Shown: piece after piece, positions 36,505-47,400 of the stretch
Numbering within the stretch: position 1 is the first letter of the stretch
How the letters are laid out: each line of letters begins with the position of its first letter
NCBI RefSeq assembly: GCF_017874255.1
Contig: NZ_JAGGLD010000001.1
Location: 1,116,001 to 1,180,000 of the forward strand
Source: Paenibacillus shirakamiensis
GTDB lineage: Bacteria > Bacillota > Bacilli > Paenibacillales > Paenibacillaceae
Direction: 5' to 3'
DNA length: 64,000 nt
The notes under the pieces: model-generated
The model's database searches: none
What the model saw: the letters and a program-made list of their open reading frames with translations, nothing else
Told to the model about the DNA's origin: nothing
Position numbers and translations under genes: made by a program

Positions 36505-37131
36505 CTAAATATAATATTCCGAATAGTCTGAGTCTGGATCATCTGGAGCTAGTTTGTTTTCTCTTTCCGTGCATACTTTCATTCCTAGATATTTCTTGCC
36601 TTTGATCAGCAGAATACCTGCCAAAATGCCAAAACCAATGATATATAAAGGACTTATGGAGATCGAAAACAAGATCAAAACCGGTAAAAGGGTTAAACAA
36701 GCCGTAGCTATATCCAACACTGCTTGTTTGGACATGCGATAAGCAGCCATAAGGATCAAAGCAAGAACAGCTCCATGAATTCCTTTTAAAGCAGCCTGTA
36801 CCTTGATATTGTCTTGGAAAAAAAGATACAAAAAACTTAATACAATGGCAATTAGAAATGTAGGCAGTGTAATGCCTAGTACAGCCGCAACCGCTCCTGT
36901 TAGGCCCGCTTTCCGATAACCTACAAAAGCAGCTGCGTTCACCCCGATTCCGCCGGGTGCAGATCCAGATAAAGAGATAAGATTGGACATCTCTTGCTCA
37001 TCGATCCAATTTCTTCTCTCCATCACTTCTCGTTCGATTGTTGGAATCATTGCGTAGCCTCCACCGAACGTAGAAGGGCCAATTCTCAAGAAAGTTCCGA
37101 ACAGCTGAAGGATGACTTGATATCTTCTCAC
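36505..37131 (-). CDS. CHR-family (chromate/sulfate) transporter, half-size, first subunit
   Basis: Partner of the next gene. It opens with the motif FLRIGPSTFGGGYAMIPTIEREVMERR, has SGSAPGGIGVNAAAFVGYRKAG near residue 60, and about five membrane helices. I place the start at the GTG at 37131 because GGAAGGAG lies about nine bases before it. A codon at 37176 would add 15 residues that look like leader DNA. It heads the CHR-CHR-FGE operon. An inverted repeat at 37183-37227 lies just upstream, where the promoter should be. Confidence 0.86.
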   Translation of the reverse strand: MRRYQVILQLFGTFLRIGPSTFGGGYAMIPTIEREVMERRNWIDEQEMSNLISLSGSAPGGIGVNAAAFVGYRKAGLTGAVAAVLGITLPTFLIAIVLSFLYLFFQDNIKVQAALKGIHGAVLALILMAAYRMSKQAVLDIATACLTLLPVLILFSISISPLYIIGFGILAGILLIKGKKYLGMKVCTERENKLAPDDPDSDYSEYYI

Positions 37132-37182
37132 TCTTCCCCATCTCCTTCCATTCAATGAATTCCCTGAATTGATCATATCACA

Positions 37183-37227
37183 TTAATTCCATTTTGGTAT
37201 TAAGTTTAATGAATTAAGTGGAATTAA
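37183..37227. promoter_or_regulatory. Inverted repeat between CHR operon and ROK regulator gene
   Basis: TTAATTCCA (37183-37191) and TGGAATTAA (37219-37227) are perfect complements centred 36 bases apart. The repeat sits about 50 bases before the chosen start of the CHR operon and 165 before the divergent ROK gene. It is a candidate operator for the ROK protein; the sequence alone does not prove it. Confidence 0.42.
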
Positions 37228-37391
37228 AGAAAAAAACGAGATTAAATAAAGAAAATAAAATGTAAAACCAACTAAATTTTGTATTATATTTATACTTTAT
37301 TCTATAATGGATAAAAGTCGCGCGTGGAAAAAGATACTTTTATTAGATATAATCTTCTTATCTATTTCATATTCCGAGGAGCATCCCATGC

Positions 37392-38591
37392 ATGAATAAT
37401 GAGGAACATTATATTCCCTCTTCCAAAAAAATCGTCTATTCCCATATTGCAGATAAAATAACTATCACAAAAGCAGAACTCCTAGCCAATACCGGGTTAA
37501 CAAGCACCACATTAACTCGTTTGTTGGATGAGATGATGGAGGAAGGACTTATTCAGATTGCTGAATTAGGACCTTCTCGGGGTGGAAGACGCCCCATTTT
37601 ATATAAAATTAATGCCGATTACCGTTATATTTTTGGCATAGAGATTTCTAGAATTCATTCCTCGATTGGATTATTTGATATGCAGTTGAATGCTAAGTCC
37701 TTCATTCAGTGGCGAATGGATGAAGCGATGACGCCGACACGTTTTTTGAAATATGCCTTACAGCAAATGCGATTATTTCTAAGGGATCACCATATATCCC
37801 ACGAACAAGTGATGGGGGTAGGTATAGGCGCTGTGGGTCCTCTAGATCGAGATTCCGGAATGATTTTGGATCCTGTATACTTCTCAGCCTCAGGTTGGAG
37901 CAATGTTCCCATATGTGCGCTGCTAAGTGATGAGACAGGTTGGGTTACAGCGATAGAGAACGGGGCAAATGCGGCTTTACTTGGGGAACAGTGGGTGCTG
38001 CGGAACGAACTTATTCAGCATGCCTTGTATCTTCATGCGGGGGTTAGCTTGCGCTCGGCGATGATGTCGCACGGCCGGATTATTCATGGCACGGTAGATA
38101 TGGAAGGTGCAATTGGGCAAATGATCATTCAGACGGATGGTTCCAGATTGAATCATACGGGAAATTATGGATCATTAGAAGCCTATGCTTCGATTGAATC
38201 TTTGGAAAAGCAGGCAAGAACTCAGGCTAAAATGGGAAGATTTCCTTTTGCTCATCAACTAGAAGTTGCACCGGAACGAATCAATTTTGAATTCCTCAGA
38301 CAGGCACAAAAATCGGGAGACCCGTTCGCTCAAGAATTGTTCAAGCAGTCTGCTACGTACTTAGGGGTTGGTGTTGCCAATATCATTAACATGTTCCATC
38401 CAGATCAGATTATCCTCGGTGGGGCTCTCATTAATTCAAGCCCATTATATTATGATACCGTTATAGAAGTCGCCCTAAAAAATACGTATTATCATCCTAA
38501 ATATCAACCTCACTTCTCCAAAGGTCAACTCAAAGAAGCCGCCGTTGCAACAGGGGCAGCTTTAAGTGTGTGGAAAAATATACCTTTTTGA
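37392..38591 (+). CDS. ROK-family transcriptional repressor
   Basis: A NagC/XylR-type regulator. Residues 10-70 form a winged helix (KAELLANTGLTSTTLTRLLDEMMEEGLI), then a basic hinge with GGRRPILY. The remaining 320 residues are a ROK sugar-kinase-like fold. VGIGAVGPLDRDSG and a late IINMFHPDQIILGGALI fit it, but the residues around VDMEGAIGQM in the usual zinc region differ from the CGxxGC motif. Sugar binding is possible, kinase activity unlikely. The start has GAGGAG ten bases ahead. It diverges from the CHR/FGE operon, which it probably represses in the absence of the inducing sugar. Confidence 0.87.
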   Translation: MNNEEHYIPSSKKIVYSHIADKITITKAELLANTGLTSTTLTRLLDEMMEEGLIQIAELGPSRGGRRPILYKINADYRYIFGIEISRIHSSIGLFDMQLNAKSFIQWRMDEAMTPTRFLKYALQQMRLFLRDHHISHEQVMGVGIGAVGPLDRDSGMILDPVYFSASGWSNVPICALLSDETGWVTAIENGANAALLGEQWVLRNELIQHALYLHAGVSLRSAMMSHGRIIHGTVDMEGAIGQMIIQTDGSRLNHTGNYGSLEAYASIESLEKQARTQAKMGRFPFAHQLEVAPERINFEFLRQAQKSGDPFAQELFKQSATYLGVGVANIINMFHPDQIILGGALINSSPLYYDTVIEVALKNTYYHPKYQPHFSKGQLKEAAVATGAALSVWKNIPF

Positions 38592-38703
38592 GTTTCTTAA
38601 GTTTTGTTTGTCAGCTTTTAAAAAAATGATGGGATATATCGTATTTGATTAGAAACAGTTGCTATTTCTAATTTTTCATATGTTGTTTTTTTCATTTATG
38701 TAG

Positions 38704-39006
38704 TTACAACCCTATGCCGCCTAAAGGACGGAGTCGAATTGGCTCTATGGTGGCAATGAGAGGACGCGCACGCTGAATGATAGCTAACACCTCGGTGTTA
38801 TGCAAAGATTCTGCATGTGCTTCGGTATCCCGCCACATCTCTGTGATCCATATAACATCGGGGTCCTCTACAGATTCATTGATTATATAGAGTTCACAAC
38901 CATCGACATGTCTCAGACACCGCGACGCTTCCAGTAATAACGTGCTTAGTTCCTCGCGTTTGCCGGGTAGAGCCGTCAATTTTCCATACATGGTATACTT
39001 GTCCAT
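38704..39006 (-). CDS. Antibiotic biosynthesis monooxygenase (ABM) domain protein
   Basis: A 100-residue single-domain dimeric alpha-beta barrel. The opening MYGKLTALPGKREELSTLLLEA is followed by CELYIINESVEDPDVIWITEMWRD and then EAHAESL, the order found in small ABM proteins. Such proteins include quinol monooxygenases and heme-degrading enzymes; no residue here tells which. The start at 39006 leaves AAGG 14 bases upstream, rather far; longer forms to 39066 are possible but would add a basic stretch unlike the family. Stand-alone gene. Confidence 0.75.
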   Translation of the reverse strand: MDKYTMYGKLTALPGKREELSTLLLEASRCLRHVDGCELYIINESVEDPDVIWITEMWRDTEAHAESLHNTEVLAIIQRARPLIATIEPIRLRPLGGIGL

Positions 39007-39284
39007 TGTAATTTTGTCATCCTTTCTCATAAATAATAATAATTTTCTTATGATACAATTTCTCATCTATTACCTGCTTATTGTACTCTGTTCTATTGCA
39101 AACCAATGATTCTTTTAGCTATATATATTTTTTTTGAGTGATAACAAATTAAATTCAGTACATTTTTTCTTCACAAATAATTTTTTCTTTACAAATATAA
39201 AAACACCTTTATGATTTGCCCTTATCTTACGACAAGAAAGCATGCTCACAAGGGTGTTCTGAGGTATATTTAACTTCTAAAATC

Positions 39285-39767
39285 TCATGATTTCTTCACA
39301 ACAGGAATCCACATCTCACCATACACTAAGCCGTCTCGCTGTCCCATCTCCACGATGGTATTCGGTCCGCCGACATAAGCAAAATCTTTCGCTTCTGGTA
39401 ACACCTGTCCAAAGGCAGTACCTGCAAGCTTAGTACTGAGCACTTCTGCCGTCTTCTCTTCTCCTTTAATAACTAAATATTCACCTTTTGGGAACTGAAT
39501 TAACCTATGAGGCTCGGATGCAACTACTTCTGTTAAAACGCCCGCATAATACATCATCTTGTTATTTATGGCCTCATGCACAGTAAAAATGTAATCATTT
39601 TTAGCCATATCCTGCAGCCGTTCCAATGTGCCATCTTGTTGAATTTTCAGCCAAAAATCCTTCTTCTCTTGATTTATAGCCTTAAAGTCTTTGTAATCGC
39701 TCTTGATCTCCGTTCCAATACCTAACACGGTAAAGCTGTCTTTTTCCTCTAACGAATAATTTTGCAA
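39285..39767 (-). CDS. GyrI-like effector-binding domain protein
   Basis: A stand-alone small-molecule-binding domain of about 160 residues (AraC effector-binding/GyrI-like). Typical features are an N-terminal strand with VLGIGTEI and an FTVHEAI segment. YYAGVLTEV, then the central IQFPKGEYLVIKG strand, and the final YGEMWIPVVKK complete the pattern. It diverges from a YafY-type regulator with about 100 bases between, so that regulator may control it. I use the TTG at 39767, ten bases after GAAGGA; an in-frame GTG at 39776 is too close to that site. The ligand is unknown. Confidence 0.75.
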   Translation of the reverse strand: MQNYSLEEKDSFTVLGIGTEIKSDYKDFKAINQEKKDFWLKIQQDGTLERLQDMAKNDYIFTVHEAINNKMMYYAGVLTEVVASEPHRLIQFPKGEYLVIKGEEKTAEVLSTKLAGTAFGQVLPEAKDFAYVGGPNTIVEMGQRDGLVYGEMWIPVVKKS

Positions 39768-39872
39768 ACTGAACACTTCCTTCTCTTTTTAGTTTGATGA
39801 TTTCTCTTTTCACTTGCTACGTTTATAATAACTATGAATCATGTCACAATATGATACTGTTTAGGAGAGCTT

Positions 39873-40832
39873 ATGAGAAAAGTTGAACGAATCAATATTA
39901 TGATGCGGTATATCAATAATCGTGCCCATTTTACAATTTCTGAAATCATGCGAGAATTTGAAATTTCACGTTCGACAGCGATTCGAGATATAAAAGAAAT
40001 TGAAACGATGGGAATGCCTCTTGTGGCTGAGGTGGGCCGAGAGGGTGGCTATTTCGTCATGAATAATTCTGTGCTTCCCACCGTGCGCTTCACGGATAAT
40101 GAGATTAAAGCTCTTTTTATTGCGTTTATGGCTACAAGAAACCAACAACTTCCCTACCTTAAGAGCCGACAGTCTCTTGCTGAGAAGTTATTGGGTCTCC
40201 TCTCCACTCATCAGCAGGATGACTTAGTTATTTTAAATCAAATATTGCTCTTTGAAGGTACGAACCCCCATAACCCTGACCTACTGGATCTCTCAGATCT
40301 TCCCCATCCCATGTTGGAGCAACTTATTCAGATTCTCCTTGTGGATAGATATGTTGCAGTTACTGTCAAAGAAGAGAGTGGCCTTAAATATTATTGTATG
40401 TACATATTGCATCTTTATCGTGAAAAAAGCTTTTGGTATATTGAAGGTTTTGATACCGTGGAAGATAAGAGAAAGATGCTCACAGTAGATGATCTCGTTC
40501 ATGTAGAAGTATCCCCTATCAAAAAAAGGATGACTAGGAAAAGGATTGTAGAAAAATTAAATCAACAGGAAGAAGTATACAACATTGTCCTTGAGCTAGG
40601 GCCTAAGGCGATTGCTCAATTCAAAAAGTATCATCCATTCCAACTCTCCCTTTCCTATATGGACCCCTTCCAGACTACTGCTGTATTAAAGACTTCTATA
40701 CATGCTGAGAACTCAGAAGAACTGAATGAAATGGCGGATTGGCTACTTTTTCTAGGGCTGGATATTAAAATTAGGAGGCTACCCAAAGACGTCTCAGAAG
40801 CTATTCAAGCGAGGATCGGAATGTACACGTAA
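39873..40832 (+). CDS. YafY-type regulator (DeoR-like HTH + WYL domain)
   Basis: A 319-residue transcription regulator. The N-terminal winged helix (residues 1-60) reads NRAHFTISEIMREFEISRSTAIRDIKEIETMG. A linker follows, then a WYL-type ligand domain with the strand KSFWYIEGFDTVED near residue 190 and a C-terminal dimerisation region. The WYL triad itself is replaced by a WYI pattern. The GGAG site is six bases before ATG. It diverges from the GyrI-like gene and converges with a membrane protein gene eight bases away. This layout suggests it controls the GyrI-like gene and itself. Confidence 0.85.
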   Translation: MRKVERINIMMRYINNRAHFTISEIMREFEISRSTAIRDIKEIETMGMPLVAEVGREGGYFVMNNSVLPTVRFTDNEIKALFIAFMATRNQQLPYLKSRQSLAEKLLGLLSTHQQDDLVILNQILLFEGTNPHNPDLLDLSDLPHPMLEQLIQILLVDRYVAVTVKEESGLKYYCMYILHLYREKSFWYIEGFDTVEDKRKMLTVDDLVHVEVSPIKKRMTRKRIVEKLNQQEEVYNIVLELGPKAIAQFKKYHPFQLSLSYMDPFQTTAVLKTSIHAENSEELNEMADWLLFLGLDIKIRRLPKDVSEAIQARIGMYT

Positions 40833-40839
40833 ACTTTGC

Positions 40840-41310
40840 TCAAATATACAGCGACATACACAGCCCTAAGATCATCACGGAAACAATATAAAATGGCCTT
40901 TTACTCAGATGTTTTTGTGCTATCCAAGTTCCATAAGAAGCAACGATAGCAATACTTGAGAAGAATGAAAGGAAAAGTAGTCCTTCTTCTGATAAAAGAA
41001 AAGAATCCGCCCTATTAATAAAGAAACCGGCCATTAATAGAACAATGTATACAGGAATAATAGAAAGGAATACAAAAGCTAAGGTCTGCAACCAAAAATA
41101 ATACCTGTTTATGGAGCGCAGTAGGATCACACATAGAAGATATAGCAATATATCTACTGTGAAAAATGTAGGGACTGTCCAAGTAATCAGCGGCCCCATA
41201 TTATTTGAGGTCTCTCCGTATATCGTACGAAGCGTGAATACATAGACCATAGGTCCGGTTATATAGCTTATAATAGCAACCCAAATATAGAAAAAATCTG
41301 AACGTTTCAC
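40840..41310 (-). CDS. Small integral membrane protein, unknown
   Basis: A 156-residue protein with five likely membrane helices (about residues 7-29, 42-62, 72-98, 110-130 and 138-155). Polar loops are short, and no conserved motif is evident. The GTG start has a strong GGGAGGG eight bases ahead. No partner gene lies on the same strand, and its stop is eight bases from that of the YafY-type regulator on the other strand. Not recognised. Confidence 0.65.
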   Translation of the reverse strand: MKRSDFFYIWVAIISYITGPMVYVFTLRTIYGETSNNMGPLITWTVPTFFTVDILLYLLCVILLRSINRYYFWLQTLAFVFLSIIPVYIVLLMAGFFINRADSFLLSEEGLLFLSFFSSIAIVASYGTWIAQKHLSKRPFYIVSVMILGLCMSLYI

Positions 41311-41478
41311 CTTATCCCTCCCTCTATAATATTAGTGTAGCTTTTTATGGAATTATTTACAATTTATTGGCATGGAAAAGTAGACACTTCCAAACTGAAG
41401 GAAACTGGAATAGTACAATCTCATCGCATAATATATATCCCCGATGAAGCTATTCTTTTGTGGAGGTGATATGGAATT

Positions 41479-44400
41479 ATGGCTTTTATACTGAGGTATA
41501 ACACAACAATGAACGGAGCCATGACTTTTACAGGTAATACGTTAGGTCTGAATAAAGTCGCTAATCAGAATAATCAGGGAACAGCAGGATCTATTGGGGC
41601 CTTTATTACACTGAATACATCATCCCAAGTAGGGAACTTCCCTCTGGGTACGACACTAGATTACACTCAGAACTCATCAGCTGCCATTCTGAGTCTCCCT
41701 ACAGGGTCAACTGTACTGTATGCAGAATTGGTCTGGGCAGGAAGTTACAATTATGGCGGTTCGGATGTGAGCGCTGCAATTGCGAATCCAATCAAGTTCA
41801 CTACTCCTGCCGGAACGTTCTCCATTACTCCAGATCCAGCAACGGCTGCCAATACAGCACCTGCAGCTAATTTCTATGTCAATTCAGCCAATGTTACATC
41901 TTTGGTTCAGCAAGGAGGAATCGGCACGTACGTAGCGGGAGCTATTCCAGGAACCGCTGCTGCAACCGAGAACAATTCCAATTTCACCGGTTGGACGTTA
42001 GCTGTTGCCTATGCTAGCCCCTTCTTGCCCTCAAGGAATATGAGCATTTTTGTTGGCGCTGAAATCGTAAATGCTACGATTGGCGCAGCAACAGCATCCA
42101 TAACAGGATTCGCCACACCCGTTACGGGCGTAGTGACCGGAAGACTCATGGTTAGTGCTTGTGAAGGCGATCCACAAATTGCTGGTGACCAAGCGCTCTT
42201 TGGACCTACAGCTGCTCAACTGGTTGCCATATCGGGGCCGAACAATCTTGTCAACAATTTCTTTGCCTCTCAGATTAATAATGATCAGGGTCTACTGAAC
42301 ACAAATGGTACATTTGGTAATCTCAACAGTACTCCCGGAACGGCAGTTATCGGTGCTAGACAAGGATGGGACATTACCAATGTTGATGTGTCTCCTGAAC
42401 TTGTCAATTCCCAAACTACCGCAGTCATTCAGCTTTTATCCACGCAAGATCAATATTTGGTTAACAGTGTGGGTCTTCAGGTGGATGTGAATGCCCCTTT
42501 CTTCGTATTCAATAAAAGTTCCAATGTAACTAGTGCCTTTGTTGGCGATATTGTTCAATATACGATTACTGCATCCAATCAAGGTACCGCATCCGCTACA
42601 CTTGTTCTTTTGACAGATAATTTCCCTGCATCGGGTAACTTCGTTCCGGGTAGCTTATCCGTTGATGGTGTTCCCCAACCTGCTGCAAGTCCTGTAACCG
42701 GGCTAAATTTAGGGGTTATTACTCCAGGTCAGACGATCACCGTCGTGTATTCTGTACAAATTGTCTCACGCCCCACAGGTTCAACCCAGTCCAATGTAGC
42801 CAATCTTACTTATAATTTTCAAAGTCTTCCTAATGGACCTACATTTCAAGGTATGTCACAGTCTAATGGAAATAACGTTACAATTAATAACCGACCGCCA
42901 ACCGTTCCCAATTACAACTATACAACCAATAAGAACGTACCTGTATCAGCTCAAGTTGTAGGTACTGACCCTGACGGGGACCCACTAACTTATACACTGA
43001 ACTCCACACCTAACAATGGAACAGTGGTTGTTAATCCTAATGGTACATTCACGTATACGCCGAATCCCGGGTATGTTGGACAGGATTCTTTTACCGTTCT
43101 AGTCAGCGATGGTCAAGGTGGAACCGCGGTTTCTACGGTAACCGTGACGATTGTCGATCAACCCCCAACTGCTCAGAATTTAAATTTATCGACCAATAAA
43201 AATACTCCTGTGAATGGCCAGGTCATAGCTACAGATCCGGATGGTGATCCACTTACCTATGCACTCAACTCCCCTCCTGCGAATGGTACAGTTACAGTCA
43301 ATCCGAATGGCAGCTTAATTTACACTCCTAATCCAGGGTTCTCCGGAACCGATTCATTCACTGTGATCGTTAGTGATCCGAACGGAAAAACGGCTATATC
43401 TACCGTGACTGTTCAAGTAACCAATCGCCCTCCTACCACTCAAAATGTAAACTTAACTACACCTGAAAACATCCCAGTCTCTGGTCAAGTCGTTGGCATT
43501 GATCCCGATGGTGATCCTTTAACTTATACGTTAAATTCTCAGCCTACTAACGGTACGGTCACTCTCAATCCAAATGGTACGTTCACGTATACACCGAATC
43601 CGAATTTCATTGGCGTAGATACATTCACGGTATTAGTAGCTGATCCAAGCGGAGGAACCGCAGTATCCAAAGTTACAATTAATGTTGTAAATCTACCCCC
43701 TGTCACTCAAAATGTTAGTCTGTCTACATCCTCCAATATTCCGGTGTCAGGTCAAGTTATTGCTACAGATCCGAATGGGGATCCTTTAACGTTCACACTG
43801 AATTCTCCTCCAGCTAATGGCACAGCCGTCGTGAATCCCGACGGAACATTCACTTACACCCCCAACACAGGGTTTGCAGGTACTGACAACTTCACCGTGC
43901 TGGTTAGTGATGGTCGCGGAGGTACGGCACTTAGCAATGTATCCATTCAGGTTACCAACCTGCCCCCGGTTGCACAGAACCAGACGATCACTACCCCAGG
44001 AAATACACCTATTTCAGGCCAGGTTATTGCAACGGATCCGAATGCAGATCCTCTAACTTATGCCCTGAATTCCGTTCCAAGTAACGGAACCGCCGTTGTT
44101 AATCCAGACGGTAGTTTCACGTATACACCAACGACCGGTTTTAGTGGTACCGATACGTTTACGGTTATTGTTAAAGATCCCGCCGGAGCTTCTGCTATTG
44201 CTACAGTAACTGTCATTGTACAAAATTTACCGCCTGTAACTTCGGATCAAAGCTTGTCTACATTACAAAATACTCCCGTCTCAGGCCAAATCATAGCTAC
44301 GGATCCTAATGCTCACCCTCTAACCTATAGCTTGTTATCTCCACCAACAAATGGAACAGTAACTGTAAATCCAGATGGTTCGTTCACATATGTACCCGCG

Positions 44401-47400
44401 ACAGGCTTTGTAGGCAAAGATACGTTCTCTGTGCTTGTAAGTGACGGCCAAGGGGGAACAGCGGTATCTACCGTTACAATAGACGTAGCTAATCAGCCGC
44501 CAGTAGTAACGAATCAGGTACTGTATACACCGCAAAATACAGCCATCAATGGTCAGGTTGTTGCTACTGATCCAGATGGTAATCCCTTAACCTATGCACT
44601 GCAATCACCGCCAGGCAATGGGACTGCCATTGTGAATCCTAATGGTAGTTTCACTTACACTCCAGCAAACGGTTTTGTAGGTCTAGATTCTTTCACTGTT
44701 CTTGTCAGCGATGGCAAGGGGGGCACAGCCGTTGGAAGTATATCCATTAATGTTATTGATCAGCCACCGGTTGCACAAGACCTCTCCCTATCAACCAACT
44801 TTAATACACCATTGAACGGACAGATTCCTGCTACCGATCCGGATGGTGATCCATTGACCTACACAGTGACTACACCTCCAGCCAACGGTACGCTTGTGCT
44901 CGATCCGGCAACAGGAGCTTTCACGTACACACCGAACAATGGGTTCTTAGGCGTGGATACCTTCACCGTATTAGTTAGTGATGGCAAGGGGGGAACAGCC
45001 GTATCCAATGTGCAGATTGGCGTGCCGGTCTCGCCACCTGTAACTTCGAATTTAGTCATCAATACCAACGCTAACGTTCCTGTTCCCGGCCAAATTTTGG
45101 CTAGCGATCCCCAAGGAGAGACGCTGACTTATACACTAACCACACCTCCTTCTAATGGTACGGTCACATTAGATCCAGCGACCGGGGCTTTCACATATAC
45201 CCCAAATCCTGGTTTCGTAGGTACGGACACATTTGTAGTCACGGTAACCAATTCTAGCGGTGTACCTGTAACTTCGACGGTCTCTGTTAACGTAGATAAC
45301 CAGCCTCCAGTTGCCCAAAATCTTACGGTAGGTACCGTTCAAAATACACCTGTAAATGGTCAGATTATAGCGATTGATCCAGATGGTAATCCATTAACCT
45401 ATACTTTAGCTACCCCACCTACGCTTGGCACAGTGATTGTGAATAATGATGGATCCTTCACCTATACACCAAATCCGGGCGTAGTGGGCACAGATACGTT
45501 CAGTGTGCTTGTGAGCGATGGATTGGGAGGAACAGCCACATCGATAGTGACAGTAAATATTATTGATCAACCGCCAGTAACTCAAGATGTGAAGATCAGC
45601 ACACCGGCTAATATTGCTGTGAACGGAGCCGTAATAGCCACAGATCCAGATGGTAATCCACTCACCTTTACACTGAACTCTAGTCCTGCGAATGGTACGG
45701 TTACGGTTAATCCTGATGGTACATTTACCTACACACCAAATCCAGGATACATTGGGCCCGATAGTTTCACCGTCCTTGTCAGTGATGGTAAGGGGGGGAC
45801 TGCTCTTTCTACGGTATCTGTAAATGTATTTAATCTCCCACCTGTAGCTACAGGCACGACAGTAAATACATTAGAGAGTGTCCCTGTTAATGGAGCAGTG
45901 ACAGCCGTTGATCCTGAAGGAGGACCTGTAACCTTTACTCTCCTTAGTCCACCTGTAAATGGTACGGTCGTTGTAAATCCCGATGGTACATTCACCTACA
46001 CACCGAATCCGGGATTTGTCGGTCAAGATTCCTTCAGTGTCCTTGCGACTGATAGTCTCGGCGCAACCGATGCCGCAGGGGTAATCGTAAACGTTGCAGT
46101 CAATCCACCAACCACCACGGACGTGAACCTTGTTACAAATATAAATATTCCCGTAGCAGGTCAAGTCACCGCTACTGATCCAGCAGGTGATCCGCTTACA
46201 TTCAGTCTAATCTCAGCACCAGTTAACGGAGTTGCTGTGGTCAATCCTAATGGTACATTTACGTATACACCGAATCCAGGCTTTAGTGGGCAAGATTCCT
46301 TCACAGTTCTAGTGGACGATGGAAAAGGTGGTACCGCAGTATCTACCGTCCAAATTCAGGTTGTTAATCAACCACCTGTAGTACAGAATGAAATTCTAAA
46401 CACACCTCAGTCCATTCCAGTTAACGGGACAGTCATCGCAACGGATCCAGATGGAGACCCTCTAACTTATATAGTAGGGAATCCACCCGTCAATGGAACG
46501 GTCGTCTTGAATCCTAACGGCACATTTACCTATACGCCAAATCCAGGATTTGTAGGTACAGACTTCTTTACGGTTAACGTTGCCGATACGCATGGAGGAA
46601 CGGCTTCCGGCGTTATTACGATTAATGTGAGGGCAGATATTCCTGTAGTGTCGGATCAGACTGTAAGTACGAATAGCAACACTCCTGTAACTGGAAAGAT
46701 TACCGCTACAGATCCAGATGGCGAACCCTTAACTATTGCTGTGTTATCACCGCCTGCTAATGGAACGGTTACGGTTAACCCGGATGGGACCTATACGTAT
46801 ACGCCAAATCCGGGATTTGTAGGAACAGATAGCTTTACTGTACAGGCGACTAATATTGGTGGAGGTGTCGGAACCGGTGTTGTCACGGTTCAAGTGAATA
46901 ATATTCCACCCGTCGCCGTAGGAACATCGATTAGTACTCTTGAGAATACACCTGTTAATGGCGCCGTAACTGCCACCAGCCCATTAGGCAACCCGTTAAC
47001 ATTTGCCTTAAATTCCCCACCTGTGAATGGAACAGCTATAGTCAATCCAGATGGAACCTTTACCTATACACCGAACCCAGGTTATGTAGGCCAAGATACA
47101 TTTACGGTCATCGTCACAGACCCATTTGGAGGAACATCAATTGCAACCGTAACGGTGACAGTATCCGGTCAGCCACCTATTACTCAGAATCAAAATCTGT
47201 TGGGTACCATAAATACACCGTTGAGCGGCACAATTATTGCGTCCAGTCCTAGTGGAGATCCGCTCACGTATACTCTTGGCTCTCTACCAACCAATGGTAC
47301 GGTGGTTCAGAATCCAGATGGCACCTTTGTGTATACGCCAAATCCTAATTTCGCAGGTGTAGATTCTTTTACAACCAAAGTAACTAGTAGCAATGGAACA

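Noticed and set aside
35937..37131. CHR genes as a sign of a metal-resistance island
   Set aside because: No integrase, repeats or other metal genes flank them. They are embedded in the sulfatase-related locus instead.
39208..39258. AACACCTT/AAGGGTGTT arms after the GyrI-like gene as a terminator or riboswitch
   Set aside because: The arms are short, the loop is over 30 bases and no known riboswitch core is visible. It is too weak to call.
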